Below, one piece after another: positions 44,571 through 54,361 of a stretch of 64,000 bases of DNA (its first letter is position 1; each line of letters begins with the position of its first letter). Origin of the DNA: Chloroflexota bacterium (GTDB taxonomy: Bacteria > Chloroflexota > Anaerolineae > UBA7937 > B3-Chlor); contig JAUWLF010000001.1 of NCBI GenBank assembly GCA_030613785.1, forward strand, positions 1 to 64,000, read 5' to 3'. A program made the translations under genes and the position numbers. The notes beneath the pieces are model-generated. The model was given only the letters and a program-made list of their open reading frames with translations. It searched no databases and was not told the origin of the DNA.

Positions 44571-45395
44571 ATGCAAAAGATCGCACTGCTCTACCATCCC
44601 AAGTTAGGTGAATCACTGCAACTGGCTCGAAACCTGGAGCGCGTTCTGAAATCCAAGGGCGTTGCTACTTGGATGGGTTCCGCCTGGGACGATGTAGAGG
44701 CCAAGAAGTACATCTCCAACCTCGATTTGATCGTGACCTTCGGAGGGGACGGAACGATACTGAGAGCAGCCAGAATGGCGGTCCCTCAAGGCACACCCAT
44801 CTTGAGCGTGAACATGGGACGATTTGGTTTTCTGGCCGAGACCCAGCCGGACGAAGTAGAGGACCTGCTACCCACCATATTATCTGGCGAATACTGGCTC
44901 GAAGAACGCATCATGCTCCATGCTGAACTCCATCGGGGCGACGAGCAGCGAGCTTCGTACGAGGCTCTGAACGACGTGGTTGTCGGCCACGTCGTTATGT
45001 CAAGAGTAGTGCGGCTCGAGGCTTTCGTGGACGGAGAGCATCTGGCCCATTATGTGGCTGACGGCCTGATCATCGCCACCCCGACCGGCTCTACTGCCTA
45101 TTCGCTGGCGGCCGGCGGCCCCATCCTGCACCCCCAGCTAACGGATCTCCTGCTCACACCGATCGCCGCTCACCGGGCCCTCGAGCGCTCCATCGTCCTG
45201 CCGGCATGGTCGGTCATAGAGATCCGTCTTTCCACCGAATATCCGGCCGTGCTCACTATCGACGGTCAGATCGACACTCAACTCGAGGATGGGGATAGGA
45301 TATTGGTCACGGTCAGCCCTCACCACTGCAATCTCGTGAGGACGCAGCCCAGGAACTACTTCGGGCGTGGCTTGCTGGAGAGGCTGAAGCAGTAG
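44571..45395 (+). CDS. nadK: NAD kinase
   Basis: 274 residues. The diagnostic FGGDGTILRAAR (GGDG motif), the NMGRFGFLAE segment and the second domain with DGLIIATPTGSTAYSLAAGGPI are all present. It phosphorylates NAD to NADP. GAAGG precedes the ATG. It starts a three-gene run nadK, B-box membrane protein, recN; nadK and recN are frequent neighbours in bacteria, which supports both calls. Confidence 0.95.
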   Translation: MQKIALLYHPKLGESLQLARNLERVLKSKGVATWMGSAWDDVEAKKYISNLDLIVTFGGDGTILRAARMAVPQGTPILSVNMGRFGFLAETQPDEVEDLLPTILSGEYWLEERIMLHAELHRGDEQRASYEALNDVVVGHVVMSRVVRLEAFVDGEHLAHYVADGLIIATPTGSTAYSLAAGGPILHPQLTDLLLTPIAAHRALERSIVLPAWSVIEIRLSTEYPAVLTIDGQIDTQLEDGDRILVTVSPHHCNLVRTQPRNYFGRGLLERLKQ

Positions 45396-45397
45396 AG

Positions 45398-45922
45398 ATG
45401 TCAACGCCGATGTACTGCGTCAACCATCCTGATCGTGAGACGCTACTACGCTGCGGCAAGTGCGGCCAGCCGATCTGCACTGAGTGCGCCATACGACACC
45501 CGGTTGGGCTACGCTGTCCTCAATGTGCCAGACTGAAGAGAGTGCCGACCTACGACGTGCCAGCTCAATACTATCTCCGGGGTTTTCTCGTTGGCCTGGG
45601 GGTCTCCCTCGCGTGTGCTGTGGCGGTTGACATCGTCCGCCTGCTCGTCCCTGTTTTCTTCCTCTCGTTTTTCGCGGGACTGATCGCAGGCGGCATTATC
45701 GCTGACGCTATCAGCAGAGTGACTGCGCACAAAAGGGGCAGAGGCCTTCAGGTCGTGGCCGCGGTCTGCGTTGTCCTGGGATACCTCGTCGGCAGCTCCC
45801 TGGTGATGATCTTCAGGTTTGGGATGGGAGCCTGGCTGCTGATACCCGCTTCGTTCCTCAATCTCTACTACTGGATATACCCTGTCATCGCCGTGGCAAC
45901 AGCGGTTACGCGTCTTCGATAA
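45398..45922 (+). CDS. B-box zinc finger membrane protein
   Basis: 174 residues. An N-terminal B-box-like zinc finger (CVNHPDRETLLRCGKCGQPIC, then C-AIRHPVGLRCPQC) is followed by four hydrophobic spans (about 59-80, 82-105, 117-138, 145-170). The finger is the kind that precedes rhomboid-type or other membrane domains in Chloroflexota, but no rhomboid active site is present. Its start lies two bases after the nadK stop. Function unknown; probably a membrane-bound adaptor. Confidence 0.75.
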   Translation: MSTPMYCVNHPDRETLLRCGKCGQPICTECAIRHPVGLRCPQCARLKRVPTYDVPAQYYLRGFLVGLGVSLACAVAVDIVRLLVPVFFLSFFAGLIAGGIIADAISRVTAHKRGRGLQVVAAVCVVLGYLVGSSLVMIFRFGMGAWLLIPASFLNLYYWIYPVIAVATAVTRLR

Positions 45923-45950
45923 GCGTCCACCACCAGCCTAGGAGAGATCT

Positions 45951-47690
45951 TTGCTCAACTACCTGACCATACGAAGCTTCGCCATTATTGACCAACTGGA
46001 CATCCACCCCTCGGCGGGCTTCAACGCCTTGACCGGAGAAACGGGCGCTGGCAAGTCGATTATCATCGACGCCGTCAGTACTCTCCTCGGTGGAAGAGCC
46101 GACACGAGCTACATTCGTGAGGGCGCAGACCAAGCTGTGATCGAAGGAGTCTTCTCCCCCCCGGAAGAGCTCTACCAGCAACTGATTCTTCCCCTGCTGC
46201 GAGAACACGGGCTCGACGAAGAGGGAGAGCACACCCTGATTCTGACGAGAGAGATCAACCGCAAGGGACGAAACCTTGGGCGAGTCAACGGACGGCTAGT
46301 CACACTGCGCGTACTGCGTCACATCGGCCAGGCTCTGGTAGACATCCATAACCAAGGCGAGCATCTCTCGCTGCTGCGGGTCAGGCAACACATAGACTTC
46401 CTGGACCGCTACGCTGGGCTGCATGCCGCGCGACGGCGAGTCACCGCAAAGGTGCAGGCCTTGGCGGGTGTCCGGGCCGAGCTGAACAGGCTTCTGAAGG
46501 ACGAGCGTGAATTGGCACGCAGGATCGACTTGCTCCGTTATCAAGTTGAGGAGATCGGCGCCGCCAAGCTACAACCAGGAGAAGAAGCAGATTTGACCCG
46601 TGAGCAGATCCTGCTGAGCAATGCGGAAAAGCTGGTCAGCCAGACGGACACCCTCTACCGAACCCTTCAGGACGGCGAGGGCGCGCAGATCTCAGTCTTG
46701 GACTTGCTGGGCGAGGCAACTAGTGAGCTGGCCAAACTCGTGGAACTGGACGGCAGCTTGCAACGCCCTCAAAAGGCGATGGAGGAGATTGTCTACCAGC
46801 TCCAGGAATTGGCGGGCGAGTTGCGCTCCTACGGTGAGAGCATAGAGTACAGTCCCGGGCGGCTGAGGCAAGTGGAGGAACGCCTCGACGTGATCCACGA
46901 CCTGAAGCGCAAGTACGGCGATTCAGTAGATGAGATTCTGGCCTTCAGGGAATCGGCGGCAGAGGAGCTAGAGAGTCTGGCACACAGTGAGGAGCGTGTC
47001 GAGGCTCTCCAGAGCCAGGAGCAAGGACTACTGGTCCAAGTCGGCGAGCTGGCCGGCCAACTCTCAAAGGAGCGCCAGCAGACCTCAGTTAGGTTGGGCG
47101 AGGCCATCGAAGAGCAGTTGAAAGACCTGGGCATGGAAAAGGCCCGCTTCGCTGTCTCCCTCGAGCAGACGCCGTCCGACGAAGGTGTGCAGGTGGACGG
47201 CGGACGGTACGCCTTTGACTCCACCGGCATCGACCACGTGGAATTCATGATCTCGCCCAACGTTGGGGAGCCTCTGAAGCCACTATCGAAAATCGCGTCT
47301 GGAGGAGAAACAGCTCGCCTGATGCTAGCCTTGAAGACCGTGCTCTCCACCGTGGATGAGGTACCAGTTCTCATCTTCGACGAGATAGACGCGGGTCTGG
47401 GAGGCCGCGCCGGAGCGGTCGTGGGCCGGAAGCTGTGGACCCTGGCCCAGGGCCATCAAGTCATGGTTGTCACTCACCTGCCTCAGATCGCTGCCTTCGG
47501 CGACGTTCACTATCGGGTCGCGAAAAGAGTGACCGGAGACCGCACCGTGGCCTCGGTGCAAAGACTGTCCTCCGAAGACAGCACACAGGAATTGGCCCAG
47601 ATGTTGGGGACGATGAGCGAGGCCACGCATCTCAGCGCTGTGGAGATGCGCGAAGAGGTGCAGAAGTGGAAGGATGAACAGAGCGCCTGA
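45951..47690 (+). CDS. recN: DNA repair ATPase RecN
   Basis: 579 residues, full SMC-like length. Walker A GETGAGKSIIIDA (about 25-38), long coiled-coil arms in the middle, the ABC signature around LSKIASGGETARLMLALK, and Walker B VPVLIFDEIDAGLGG near the C-terminus. RecN acts at DNA double-strand breaks early in homologous repair. TTG start with AGGAGAG upstream, 28 bases after the B-box gene. No LexA-type site was recognised before it; it probably shares the nadK transcript. Confidence 0.95.
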   Translation: MLNYLTIRSFAIIDQLDIHPSAGFNALTGETGAGKSIIIDAVSTLLGGRADTSYIREGADQAVIEGVFSPPEELYQQLILPLLREHGLDEEGEHTLILTREINRKGRNLGRVNGRLVTLRVLRHIGQALVDIHNQGEHLSLLRVRQHIDFLDRYAGLHAARRRVTAKVQALAGVRAELNRLLKDERELARRIDLLRYQVEEIGAAKLQPGEEADLTREQILLSNAEKLVSQTDTLYRTLQDGEGAQISVLDLLGEATSELAKLVELDGSLQRPQKAMEEIVYQLQELAGELRSYGESIEYSPGRLRQVEERLDVIHDLKRKYGDSVDEILAFRESAAEELESLAHSEERVEALQSQEQGLLVQVGELAGQLSKERQQTSVRLGEAIEEQLKDLGMEKARFAVSLEQTPSDEGVQVDGGRYAFDSTGIDHVEFMISPNVGEPLKPLSKIASGGETARLMLALKTVLSTVDEVPVLIFDEIDAGLGGRAGAVVGRKLWTLAQGHQVMVVTHLPQIAAFGDVHYRVAKRVTGDRTVASVQRLSSEDSTQELAQMLGTMSEATHLSAVEMREEVQKWKDEQSA

Positions 47691-47911
47691 TCCGCGGTGC
47701 TGTATCTGTCCACTCTGCTCCCCAATGATCCGTTGCAACTCGCCCACCGAGGGACGGCCGGCGTCCAAGTCCAAACCGAAGACGACTTCCTGGCCGTGTG
47801 CACTCCCATCCCGAGTTGGAACTCCACCGCCTCAACAGGACTGCGCACGACGTGAGGGCACGCCCAACGAACGCCTGCCCTCGACTTTCCAACGATGAAG
47901 CCGATGGAGGT

Positions 47912-48316
47912 CTAGTACGTGACCTTAGGAGGCAGCGCCTTCGCCTGCGCGACCCAGTCAGCGACCATTCCCAGGGTCGGCAGCCGTCGGACAAGTTCCT
48001 TCTGCTCATTGACCCTGACCACGGCCTCGTAGAGGTTCTGTGGCACTCTGTTGCGCAGCTCCTTCACCGTGTCTACGCCGGCTTCTTCCAGCAGATCGGA
48101 ATACTCCTCTCCCACCCCTTTGATCCGCATCAGATCAGCCAGGTTCACCCATTCCAAGATCAAGGCGTGGTAGATCTCAGTCTGCTCCTCCAGCCGCTGC
48201 CGCCCTGCTGGCGTCGCACCAGCCTCCAACAGCGCCTCTATGGTCCCGATGCCGTTCTCCCTCAGCTTCTCCGCATATACGGGGCCGATTCCCTCTACAG
48301 TTTCCAACTTGGCCAT
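47912..48316 (-). CDS. DUF4332-like helix-hairpin-helix protein
   Basis: 134 residues. Two helix-hairpin-helix-like halves: VEGIGPVYAEKLRENGIGT at the start and RIKGVGEEYSDLLEEAGVDT in the middle, each followed by TIEALLEAG / TVKELRNRV. This is the pattern of DUF4332 proteins, which are thought to bind DNA or act as small scaffolds. GAAAGGAGAAAAG precedes the ATG. It is followed upstream by another small minus-strand gene (48345..48677), possibly on the same transcript. Confidence 0.8.
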   Translation of the reverse strand: MAKLETVEGIGPVYAEKLRENGIGTIEALLEAGATPAGRQRLEEQTEIYHALILEWVNLADLMRIKGVGEEYSDLLEEAGVDTVKELRNRVPQNLYEAVVRVNEQKELVRRLPTLGMVADWVAQAKALPPKVTY

Positions 48317-48344
48317 TCTTTTCTCCTTTCCCTGATCGAGCTAG

Positions 48345-48677
48345 TCAGCTCTTTTTCTGTCCCTCCATGGCTACCGACAAGAGATGAGTCAGCCTCTCGA
48401 CCATGTCCGTAGGGCTCAAGTAGTCGTACTCCTCGACCAGGTCGTTCACCAGACTCATCATGCCGCGAACCTTCCCCACGCCCTGGGCGATGTACCTGTC
48501 AGCGTCCTCGTCTCCTAGATCCTCGCTGGAGAGAGCGTACGCCTCAGCCTGCGCAAGCGCCCAGTTCAGCACAACCTCAGCCGCATCCTCCTCCAAGGCC
48601 GAGGTCACACTGTCACTCTCCAGGATCATCTGCGCAGCTCTCTGCCTGCGCGCGTGCAGATCCACCTTTCCGGCCAT
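48345..48677 (-). CDS. Small helical protein of unknown function
   Basis: 110 residues from ATG 48677 (MAGKVDLHARRQ). Almost wholly helical, rich in A, E, L and V, with no cysteine, span or recognised motif. An upstream extension to 48704 is possible but looks unlike protein. It precedes the DUF4332-like gene by 28 bases on the same strand, so the two may form an operon. Confidence 0.6.
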   Translation of the reverse strand: MAGKVDLHARRQRAAQMILESDSVTSALEEDAAEVVLNWALAQAEAYALSSEDLGDEDADRYIAQGVGKVRGMMSLVNDLVEEYDYLSPTDMVERLTHLLSVAMEGQKKS

Positions 48678-48738
48678 ACCCTTGCACCCCCGCCGTACGC
48701 CCACATTCTACCAGACACTCGGAGACAAAGTCAAGGAG

Positions 48739-48767
48739 TTGAGAGTTCGGTCTAGCAGTGGTATGAT
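48739..48767 (+). promoter_or_regulatory. Promoter of the SbcC-like gene
   Basis: TTGAGA (48739..48744), 17 bases, TATGAT (48762..48767), about 55 bases before the ATG. Confidence 0.6.
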
Positions 48768-48821
48768 ATCGAGAGGACAACATGAAACGATAGCGCCCGA
48801 GTTGGACAGGAGCAACTAGCC

Positions 48822-51377
48822 ATGATTCCTCTCAAGCTGGAGATGCGCAACTTCATGTGCTACGGCGAAGACGTATCGTCCCTGGATTTCGAGGGCATCC
48901 ACCTGGCATGCCTGGCGGGCGACAATGGCCATGGCAAGTCAGCGATCATCGATGCCATGACCTGGGCCCTCTGGGGTAAGGCGCGAACTCAGCGGGACGA
49001 CGACTTGATCCGCATGGGCCAGGCGGACATGGCGGTGGAATTCGAATTCCTCCTGGCCGACAACCACTACCGAGTGGTCCGTCAGCGACGCAAGAACGGG
49101 AGCCATGGTCGCACTGCTTTGGAGTTTCAGATCAGTGACAACGGTCGCTTCCGCTCGCTGACCGGCAACACGATGCGGCAGACGCAGGCCAGAATCACCG
49201 AGACCCTGCGCATGGACTACGAGACCTTCATAAACTCCGCCTTTCTCCTTCAGGGTCGCGCCGATGAATTCACCACCAAGACCCCAGCGGAGCGCAAGCG
49301 CATACTGGGCGAGATACTGGATCTGTCCCTCTACGATCAGTTGGAGGAAAAGGCCAAGGTACGAGCCAGGGACAGAGACATTCAGTCGCGTGAGATAGCA
49401 GCCGCCCTCAACGAGATAGAGAAGGAACTGCATCACAAACCGGAATATGAGTCGGAGTTGCAGCAGGCCGAGAGAGCCGTCTCACGCTTGAGCGGAAGAC
49501 TGCATGCGGAGGAGAAGAAGCTCCGTGAGCTACGCGAGGAGAGGAAGGAACTCGATCTGAAACGGGAGCAACTCCATGAACTCCTGGCCGAGCTCGACAG
49601 GCAAGAAAGAGAACTGAGCGACACAGAGCAGCAGATCCATGATACAGAGAAGCAGATCGCAGTTTACGAGGATGTGTTGGCTGGCGCTGTCAGCATTGAA
49701 GAGGGCCATGCGGCTCTGCTCGCCGCGCGACAAACCGATGAGGAGCTGTCTCGGAAATTGTCGGAATACGCGAGACTCAGCCAGGATCGGGCCGAGGTGG
49801 AACGGCGCATAGCTGAGGCCAGGAACCAGCTGTCGCTCGAAAGAGAACTCTCCGCCAGCAAAGCACGCGACTTGGAGATCAAGAGCCAGCAAGAGCAAGA
49901 CCTGGAGAACAAGCTGGAAGAGGTGCTCGTCAGACTACTGGAGTTGGCCCAGGCACAAGAGCAAAGAGAAGAGATGCTGCGAGAGGAGCAAGATCTCCTG
50001 GACCAGATCGCCAGATTGAGGACACTCAATGAGCAATTGAAGACCGAGATGGGTGTCCTCAGAGAGAAACTGGATCTCTTGGAAGAAGCCGAGGTCACCT
50101 GTCCCCTGTGTGGCTCCGAACTGGCAGAGGAAGAGAGGGATCACATCAAAGAGAGCTACGAGTCGGAGGGGAAAGAGAAGGGAGGCCTTCACCGAGAGAA
50201 CGCCGCTACCATTGTACGCTTGAAGGAATCCCTTAAGGAGGCACGTAAAGCCAAGGTAGCCAATGAGAGGCAGTTGGCGGCGTTGCCCTCAGTCCAAGCG
50301 GAGCAGGCTACTCTGTCCACAGCCCTCGACGAAGCGCGGACAGCGAAACGAGAGCTTGAGGACGCGAAGGCCAAGCTCAGCGCGCTTGATGGCCGTCTCC
50401 AGAAAGGCGATTTCTCCCACGAAGAGAAAGCTCGCCTGGGCCAACTGGATGATAGGCTGGAGAGCTTAGGGTATGATCCGCAGGCACACGAGCACGTACG
50501 GCGCGAACTGGCGGACAGAGCCGCCTTCGAGCAAGCCAAGACCGAACTGGAGGCGGCACGTCAGGGCGTGAAGGCCCAGCACGAGAGGCTGGAGGAGCGC
50601 AACAAGCATCGCGAACGCCTCCAAGAGGCGCTGGCGCGGCGCTTGGACAAGAAGGAAACCCTTGCCCAACGCATTGGGGATCTGGAGACCAACACGAAGG
50701 GTCTGGATGATCAAAGCCGACTGGTGGACGAACTACAAGTGAGGGAGTCCCACGCCCGGGTTCGACTGGGCGCTGCCGAGCAGAAGCTGGCCTACTGCCA
50801 GCAACTGGAAACGAATCAAGAGCAGAAGATCCTTGAGCAGCAGGGCGTACTGGAAGAGAAGGCCATCTATGACGAGCTGCGCCTGGCCTTCGGGAAGAAG
50901 GGTATCCAGGCCATGATCATCGAGGGGATCATACCTGAGATCGAGGAAGAGGCCAACCGGCTCCTGAGTCGCATGACCGATGGCCGAATGCACGTCCGCT
51001 TCAAGAGCCAGCGAGAAACCCTCAAGGGCAAGCCGATAGAGACCTTGGACATCGAGGTGGCGGATGAACTCGGTCCCAGGGACTACGCCCTCTTCTCAGG
51101 TGGCGAGGCCTTTCGCATCAACTTCGCGATCCGCATCGCGCTGTCCAAACTCCTGGCTCGACGAGCTGGGGCCAGACTACAGACTCTGATCATAGACGAA
51201 GGCTTTGGCACTCAGGACTCCCAGGGCAAGGAGCGCCTGGTGGAGGCCATCAACTCCGTGTCGGAGGACTTCGCGCGCATCCTGGTCATCACCCACATCG
51301 AAGAGCTGAAGGACTCGTTCCCGGTGCGCATTGACGTCTTCAAGACGCCAAGAGGATCCCAGATCGCCGTCAGGTGA
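48822..51377 (+). CDS. sbcC: SbcC/Rad50-type ATPase
   Basis: 851 residues. N-terminal half-site NFMCYGEDVSSLDF with Walker A AGDNGHGKSAIIDA and FLLQGRADEF, two long coiled-coil arms, the zinc hook C-PL-C at about residue 430, and the C-terminal ABC half with signature LFSGGEAFRINFAIR and Walker B LIIDEGFGTQD. SbcC with SbcD trims DNA ends and cuts hairpins. The protein is shorter than the common 1,000-plus-residue SbcC. The nuclease partner SbcD is not next to it and was not seen in the window. GGACAGGAGC precedes the ATG. Confidence 0.92.
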   Translation: MIPLKLEMRNFMCYGEDVSSLDFEGIHLACLAGDNGHGKSAIIDAMTWALWGKARTQRDDDLIRMGQADMAVEFEFLLADNHYRVVRQRRKNGSHGRTALEFQISDNGRFRSLTGNTMRQTQARITETLRMDYETFINSAFLLQGRADEFTTKTPAERKRILGEILDLSLYDQLEEKAKVRARDRDIQSREIAAALNEIEKELHHKPEYESELQQAERAVSRLSGRLHAEEKKLRELREERKELDLKREQLHELLAELDRQERELSDTEQQIHDTEKQIAVYEDVLAGAVSIEEGHAALLAARQTDEELSRKLSEYARLSQDRAEVERRIAEARNQLSLERELSASKARDLEIKSQQEQDLENKLEEVLVRLLELAQAQEQREEMLREEQDLLDQIARLRTLNEQLKTEMGVLREKLDLLEEAEVTCPLCGSELAEEERDHIKESYESEGKEKGGLHRENAATIVRLKESLKEARKAKVANERQLAALPSVQAEQATLSTALDEARTAKRELEDAKAKLSALDGRLQKGDFSHEEKARLGQLDDRLESLGYDPQAHEHVRRELADRAAFEQAKTELEAARQGVKAQHERLEERNKHRERLQEALARRLDKKETLAQRIGDLETNTKGLDDQSRLVDELQVRESHARVRLGAAEQKLAYCQQLETNQEQKILEQQGVLEEKAIYDELRLAFGKKGIQAMIIEGIIPEIEEEANRLLSRMTDGRMHVRFKSQRETLKGKPIETLDIEVADELGPRDYALFSGGEAFRINFAIRIALSKLLARRAGARLQTLIIDEGFGTQDSQGKERLVEAINSVSEDFARILVITHIEELKDSFPVRIDVFKTPRGSQIAVR

Positions 51378-51538
51378 AGGCGTCTCCCCAATCCCGCCTG
51401 GCCGCGCCCCATGAATCTCCGCGTCATCTATCTGCCAACGGAAGCCGCTGTGGTCGTGCACCAACAAACACCAGGCCATCCTGGACGACCACTGCCGCGA
51501 GGTTCCACCCTCTCTCTTCCCACGCTCGCGCTCTCTTC

Positions 51539-52201
51539 TCACCTTCCCTGATGCAGATAGTTGCACTGTGGAACCAAGGCACACTCCTCGCACCGTGGTC
51601 GCCGCGCATCACACACCTTCCGTCCGTGAGCCACCGTGTTAACGTGGAAATCGTAGATAGCGTCGTCCGGCAACATCTCCCCCAGAAGCTGATGGGCTTT
51701 CTCGGCTGATGTGCCGGGTTCGATCAGACCCAGACGTCGACCTACGCGGTGAACGTGAGTATCCACCGGCAAAACCGGCAGACCCAGGGAGAAGAGCAGG
51801 ACGCACGCGGCCGTCTTGGGTCCCACGCCCACCAGCGATTCCAGCCACGCCTTGGCGTCGCTCAATTCCATCTTCTTGAGGAACTCGAGATCGAGCTCAC
51901 CCCGTTCATCCATTATGGCCTGGAGTGCGCCCTTGATGCGAGGGGCCTTGATTTGCGCCAGGCCGCCAGGCCTTATGGCATCGACTATCGCATCCAGGTC
52001 GCCATCCAGGAGCTGCTCCCACGAGGGAAACCTCTCACGCAGACGGGCGAAGGCTCTATTGCTGTTCACATCCGAGGTATTCTGAGAGAGGATAGTGCGC
52101 AGAAGTTCGCTGACAGGATCTCGATGAGCCCTCCATCGGTGATGGCCGTATTCCTCGAGGAGGAGAGAGTGCACGGCCTTGGCTTTCTCTCGCGCCTTCA
52201 T
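51539..52201 (-). CDS. nth: Endonuclease III-like DNA glycosylase
   Basis: 220 residues. Helix-hairpin-helix LVGVGPKTAACVL with the catalytic lysine, the conserved aspartate in LPVDTHVHRVGRRLGL, and the C-terminal 4Fe-4S cluster C-x6-C-x2-C-x5-C (CDARRPRCEECALVPQC). Removes oxidised pyrimidines from DNA and nicks the strand. ATG 52201 (MKAREKAK) is chosen because the family begins there; the frame extends upstream to 52303 through unrelated sequence. AAGGG lies just upstream. Confidence 0.92.
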   Translation of the reverse strand: MKAREKAKAVHSLLLEEYGHHRWRAHRDPVSELLRTILSQNTSDVNSNRAFARLRERFPSWEQLLDGDLDAIVDAIRPGGLAQIKAPRIKGALQAIMDERGELDLEFLKKMELSDAKAWLESLVGVGPKTAACVLLFSLGLPVLPVDTHVHRVGRRLGLIEPGTSAEKAHQLLGEMLPDDAIYDFHVNTVAHGRKVCDARRPRCEECALVPQCNYLHQGR

Positions 52202-52230
52202 CCCTTGCCCTTTCGCCGGTAACCAACAAC

Positions 52231-52261
52231 AAAGAGGCGGGATTTCTCTTCCCCCGCCTCT
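52231..52261 (-). terminator. Terminator after the dppC-like permease
   Basis: Hairpin GAGGCGGG/CCCGCCTC with an 11-base loop; on the minus strand followed by TTTGTTGTT. It closes the dpp operon and lies before the endonuclease III gene. Confidence 0.65.
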
Positions 52262-52331
52262 CACCATATTACTGAATATCGGAGTGTCAGGCAAGTACAG
52301 CAAGCTTCCGAGCCATCACCAAGGTTCGGGT

Positions 52332-53312
52332 CTATCTCCGACCCCGAGCCAGCTTGGGATCCAGAATATCCCGGAAGGCATCGCCGATCAGGTTCCAACC
52401 CAACACAAACAACAAGATGAACGCCCCTGGGTACACCAGAATGTACCAGTACTTGGCCAGACTCGGCATCCAGTTCCTGGCAAAACTGATCAACTGCCCC
52501 CAATCCGCATACCCCGGCTCTGCCCCCAAACCCAGGAAACTGAGCGCTGCAAACATCAATACATAAGAGCCGATGTCCATCGAGGCCACCACCAACGTCG
52601 GGAAAATGGAGTTGGGTATCACGTGCCTGGTCATGATCCGGAAGTGACTCGCCCCCAGCGTCCTCGCCGCCATGACAAAGTCCCTCTCCTTCACCGACAA
52701 GATGTCCCCCCTCAGCAGCCTGGCATACGTGGTCCACCCAAAGGCGATCAAGGCGATCATCCCCGTCGTCAGTCTGTCAAACCGTGGACTCGTGCCCAAT
52801 ACCGCTGCCAGAGTCATAGCTGCCAGCAGAAAGGGAAAGCCCATGAAGATCTCCACCACCCTCATCAACGTCTCGTCGACCCAACCACCGAAATACCCCG
52901 AACCAGTCCCTACTACGAGACCAATGAAAATCGTCGCTACCGTGATCAGCACTCCCACCCTGAAGGCCGTACGGGTCCCCCAAATCACGCCGTAGTAGAT
53001 GTCATACTGGCCTTCCGTCGTCCCGAAGGGGTGCTCTGGACTCGGCGGCTTCGGCTCCGCCAGATACCCGTCCCGCGGTATCCGATACGGCTCATCCGGC
53101 CTCTCCGGCGGCGCTAGCACCGGCGCCAGTATAGCGATCAGCACAAACACCGCCACCAGTATGATCCCCGTCAACGACACCGGGTTCTTGAGCATCCGCT
53201 GCACCACCTTGGGAGGGTGCCGTAGGTTGTGGGCCAGGTTTCGCACCTTCTGCCCGACTCCTCCCGCCAGCTCCTCCTCGAAAGCCTGGTCCGCCTCATC
53301 AAAGGTCGTCAC
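52332..53312 (-). CDS. dppC: Oligopeptide ABC transporter permease, DppC type
   Basis: 326 residues. An N-terminal cytoplasmic stretch, one span, then the standard five-span permease core. The EAA loop reads RTLGASHFRIMTRHVIPNSIFPTLVV and docks with the ATPases. A long first outer loop with PFGTTEGQYDIYYGVIWGTRTAF is typical of Chloroflexota/Thermotogota-like DppC. It works with the DppB permease and the DppA binding protein encoded upstream; the ATPase genes are not in this cluster and must be elsewhere. Confidence 0.93.
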   Translation of the reverse strand: MTTFDEADQAFEEELAGGVGQKVRNLAHNLRHPPKVVQRMLKNPVSLTGIILVAVFVLIAILAPVLAPPERPDEPYRIPRDGYLAEPKPPSPEHPFGTTEGQYDIYYGVIWGTRTAFRVGVLITVATIFIGLVVGTGSGYFGGWVDETLMRVVEIFMGFPFLLAAMTLAAVLGTSPRFDRLTTGMIALIAFGWTTYARLLRGDILSVKERDFVMAARTLGASHFRIMTRHVIPNSIFPTLVVASMDIGSYVLMFAALSFLGLGAEPGYADWGQLISFARNWMPSLAKYWYILVYPGAFILLFVLGWNLIGDAFRDILDPKLARGRR

Positions 53313-53332
53313 GGCTACTGCCCCTTTCTCTC

Positions 53333-54361
53333 CTATTCCAGCCTCACCCTGGGGTCGAGATAGGCATACATCACGTCTACCACCAGGTTACCGCACACCA
53401 CCAGTACGCCGTAGAACAGCGAGAACCCCAGCACCGAGATCACATCCAGGTTTGCCGCCGAGTGCGCGATCCACCATCCCAACCCACGATAGTTGAACAC
53501 CGTCTCCGTGATCACCACCCCGCTCATCAGCCCGATTATCACTATGCCGCTCACCGTCGCCACTGGGATCAGTGCGTTGGGCTTGGCATGCTTGTCTATC
53601 ACCGCGCCCTCCCTCAAACCCTTGGCCCTGGCAGTCGTCACGTAGTCCGCCCTCAACACCTCCAGCATGGAGGACCTGGTCACTCTCAAGATCAAGGCCC
53701 AGCTCACATACGACAGGGTGATCACAGGCAGCACCAGATGTCGTGCCGCGTCCCAGAAGATGTCCAGCCTTAGATTAAGAAGCGAGTCCAGCGTGTTCAT
53801 CCCCGTGTAGCGCGTGAATTCCGCCGACAGCACCGCCTGGTTCGCCCACTCCGACAGTCGTCCTGCCGGGAACCAGTCCAGCTTGGCATAGAATATCATC
53901 AGCACCAGCAGGCCAAACACAAAGGTCGGAAATGACCAACCAATAATGGCAAACACCCGCAGAAACTGGTCGATGGGCTTGTTGTGATGCAACGCCGACT
54001 TCACTCCCAACCAAATCCCAATCCAGATCAACGGCACGGCGGCCCAGATGGCCAACTCAAATGACGCGGGGATGTACCGCTTGATGGTGTCCAGCACGGG
54101 CGCCTTCCCCGTCTTGGAAAACCCCAGGTCTCCATGCACTACCCCGTTCAACCAGCGAAAGTACTGCACATACATCGGGTCGTCCAGACCATACTTCTCT
54201 ATGATCTCATCCAGCTCTCCTGCCCCCTTCGGTATGGCCTGCACGTACAGACTGGCTCGCTGCCCTGGATCCAGGAACGACATCATGCCGAAGATCAATA
54301 GCGTCACCCCGAAAATGATGATCGGCAAGACCATCAGCCTGCGTATGATGTATGCCAGCAT
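53333..54361 (-). CDS. dppB: Oligopeptide ABC transporter permease, DppB type
   Basis: 342 residues, six-span DppB. N-terminal YIIRRLMVLPIIIFGVTLLIF and the EAA loop TARAKGLREGAVIDKHAKPN-ALIPV are diagnostic. Twenty bases separate it from dppC. It forms the membrane channel together with DppC. Confidence 0.93.
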   Translation of the reverse strand: MLAYIIRRLMVLPIIIFGVTLLIFGMMSFLDPGQRASLYVQAIPKGAGELDEIIEKYGLDDPMYVQYFRWLNGVVHGDLGFSKTGKAPVLDTIKRYIPASFELAIWAAVPLIWIGIWLGVKSALHHNKPIDQFLRVFAIIGWSFPTFVFGLLVLMIFYAKLDWFPAGRLSEWANQAVLSAEFTRYTGMNTLDSLLNLRLDIFWDAARHLVLPVITLSYVSWALILRVTRSSMLEVLRADYVTTARAKGLREGAVIDKHAKPNALIPVATVSGIVIIGLMSGVVITETVFNYRGLGWWIAHSAANLDVISVLGFSLFYGVLVVCGNLVVDVMYAYLDPRVRLE

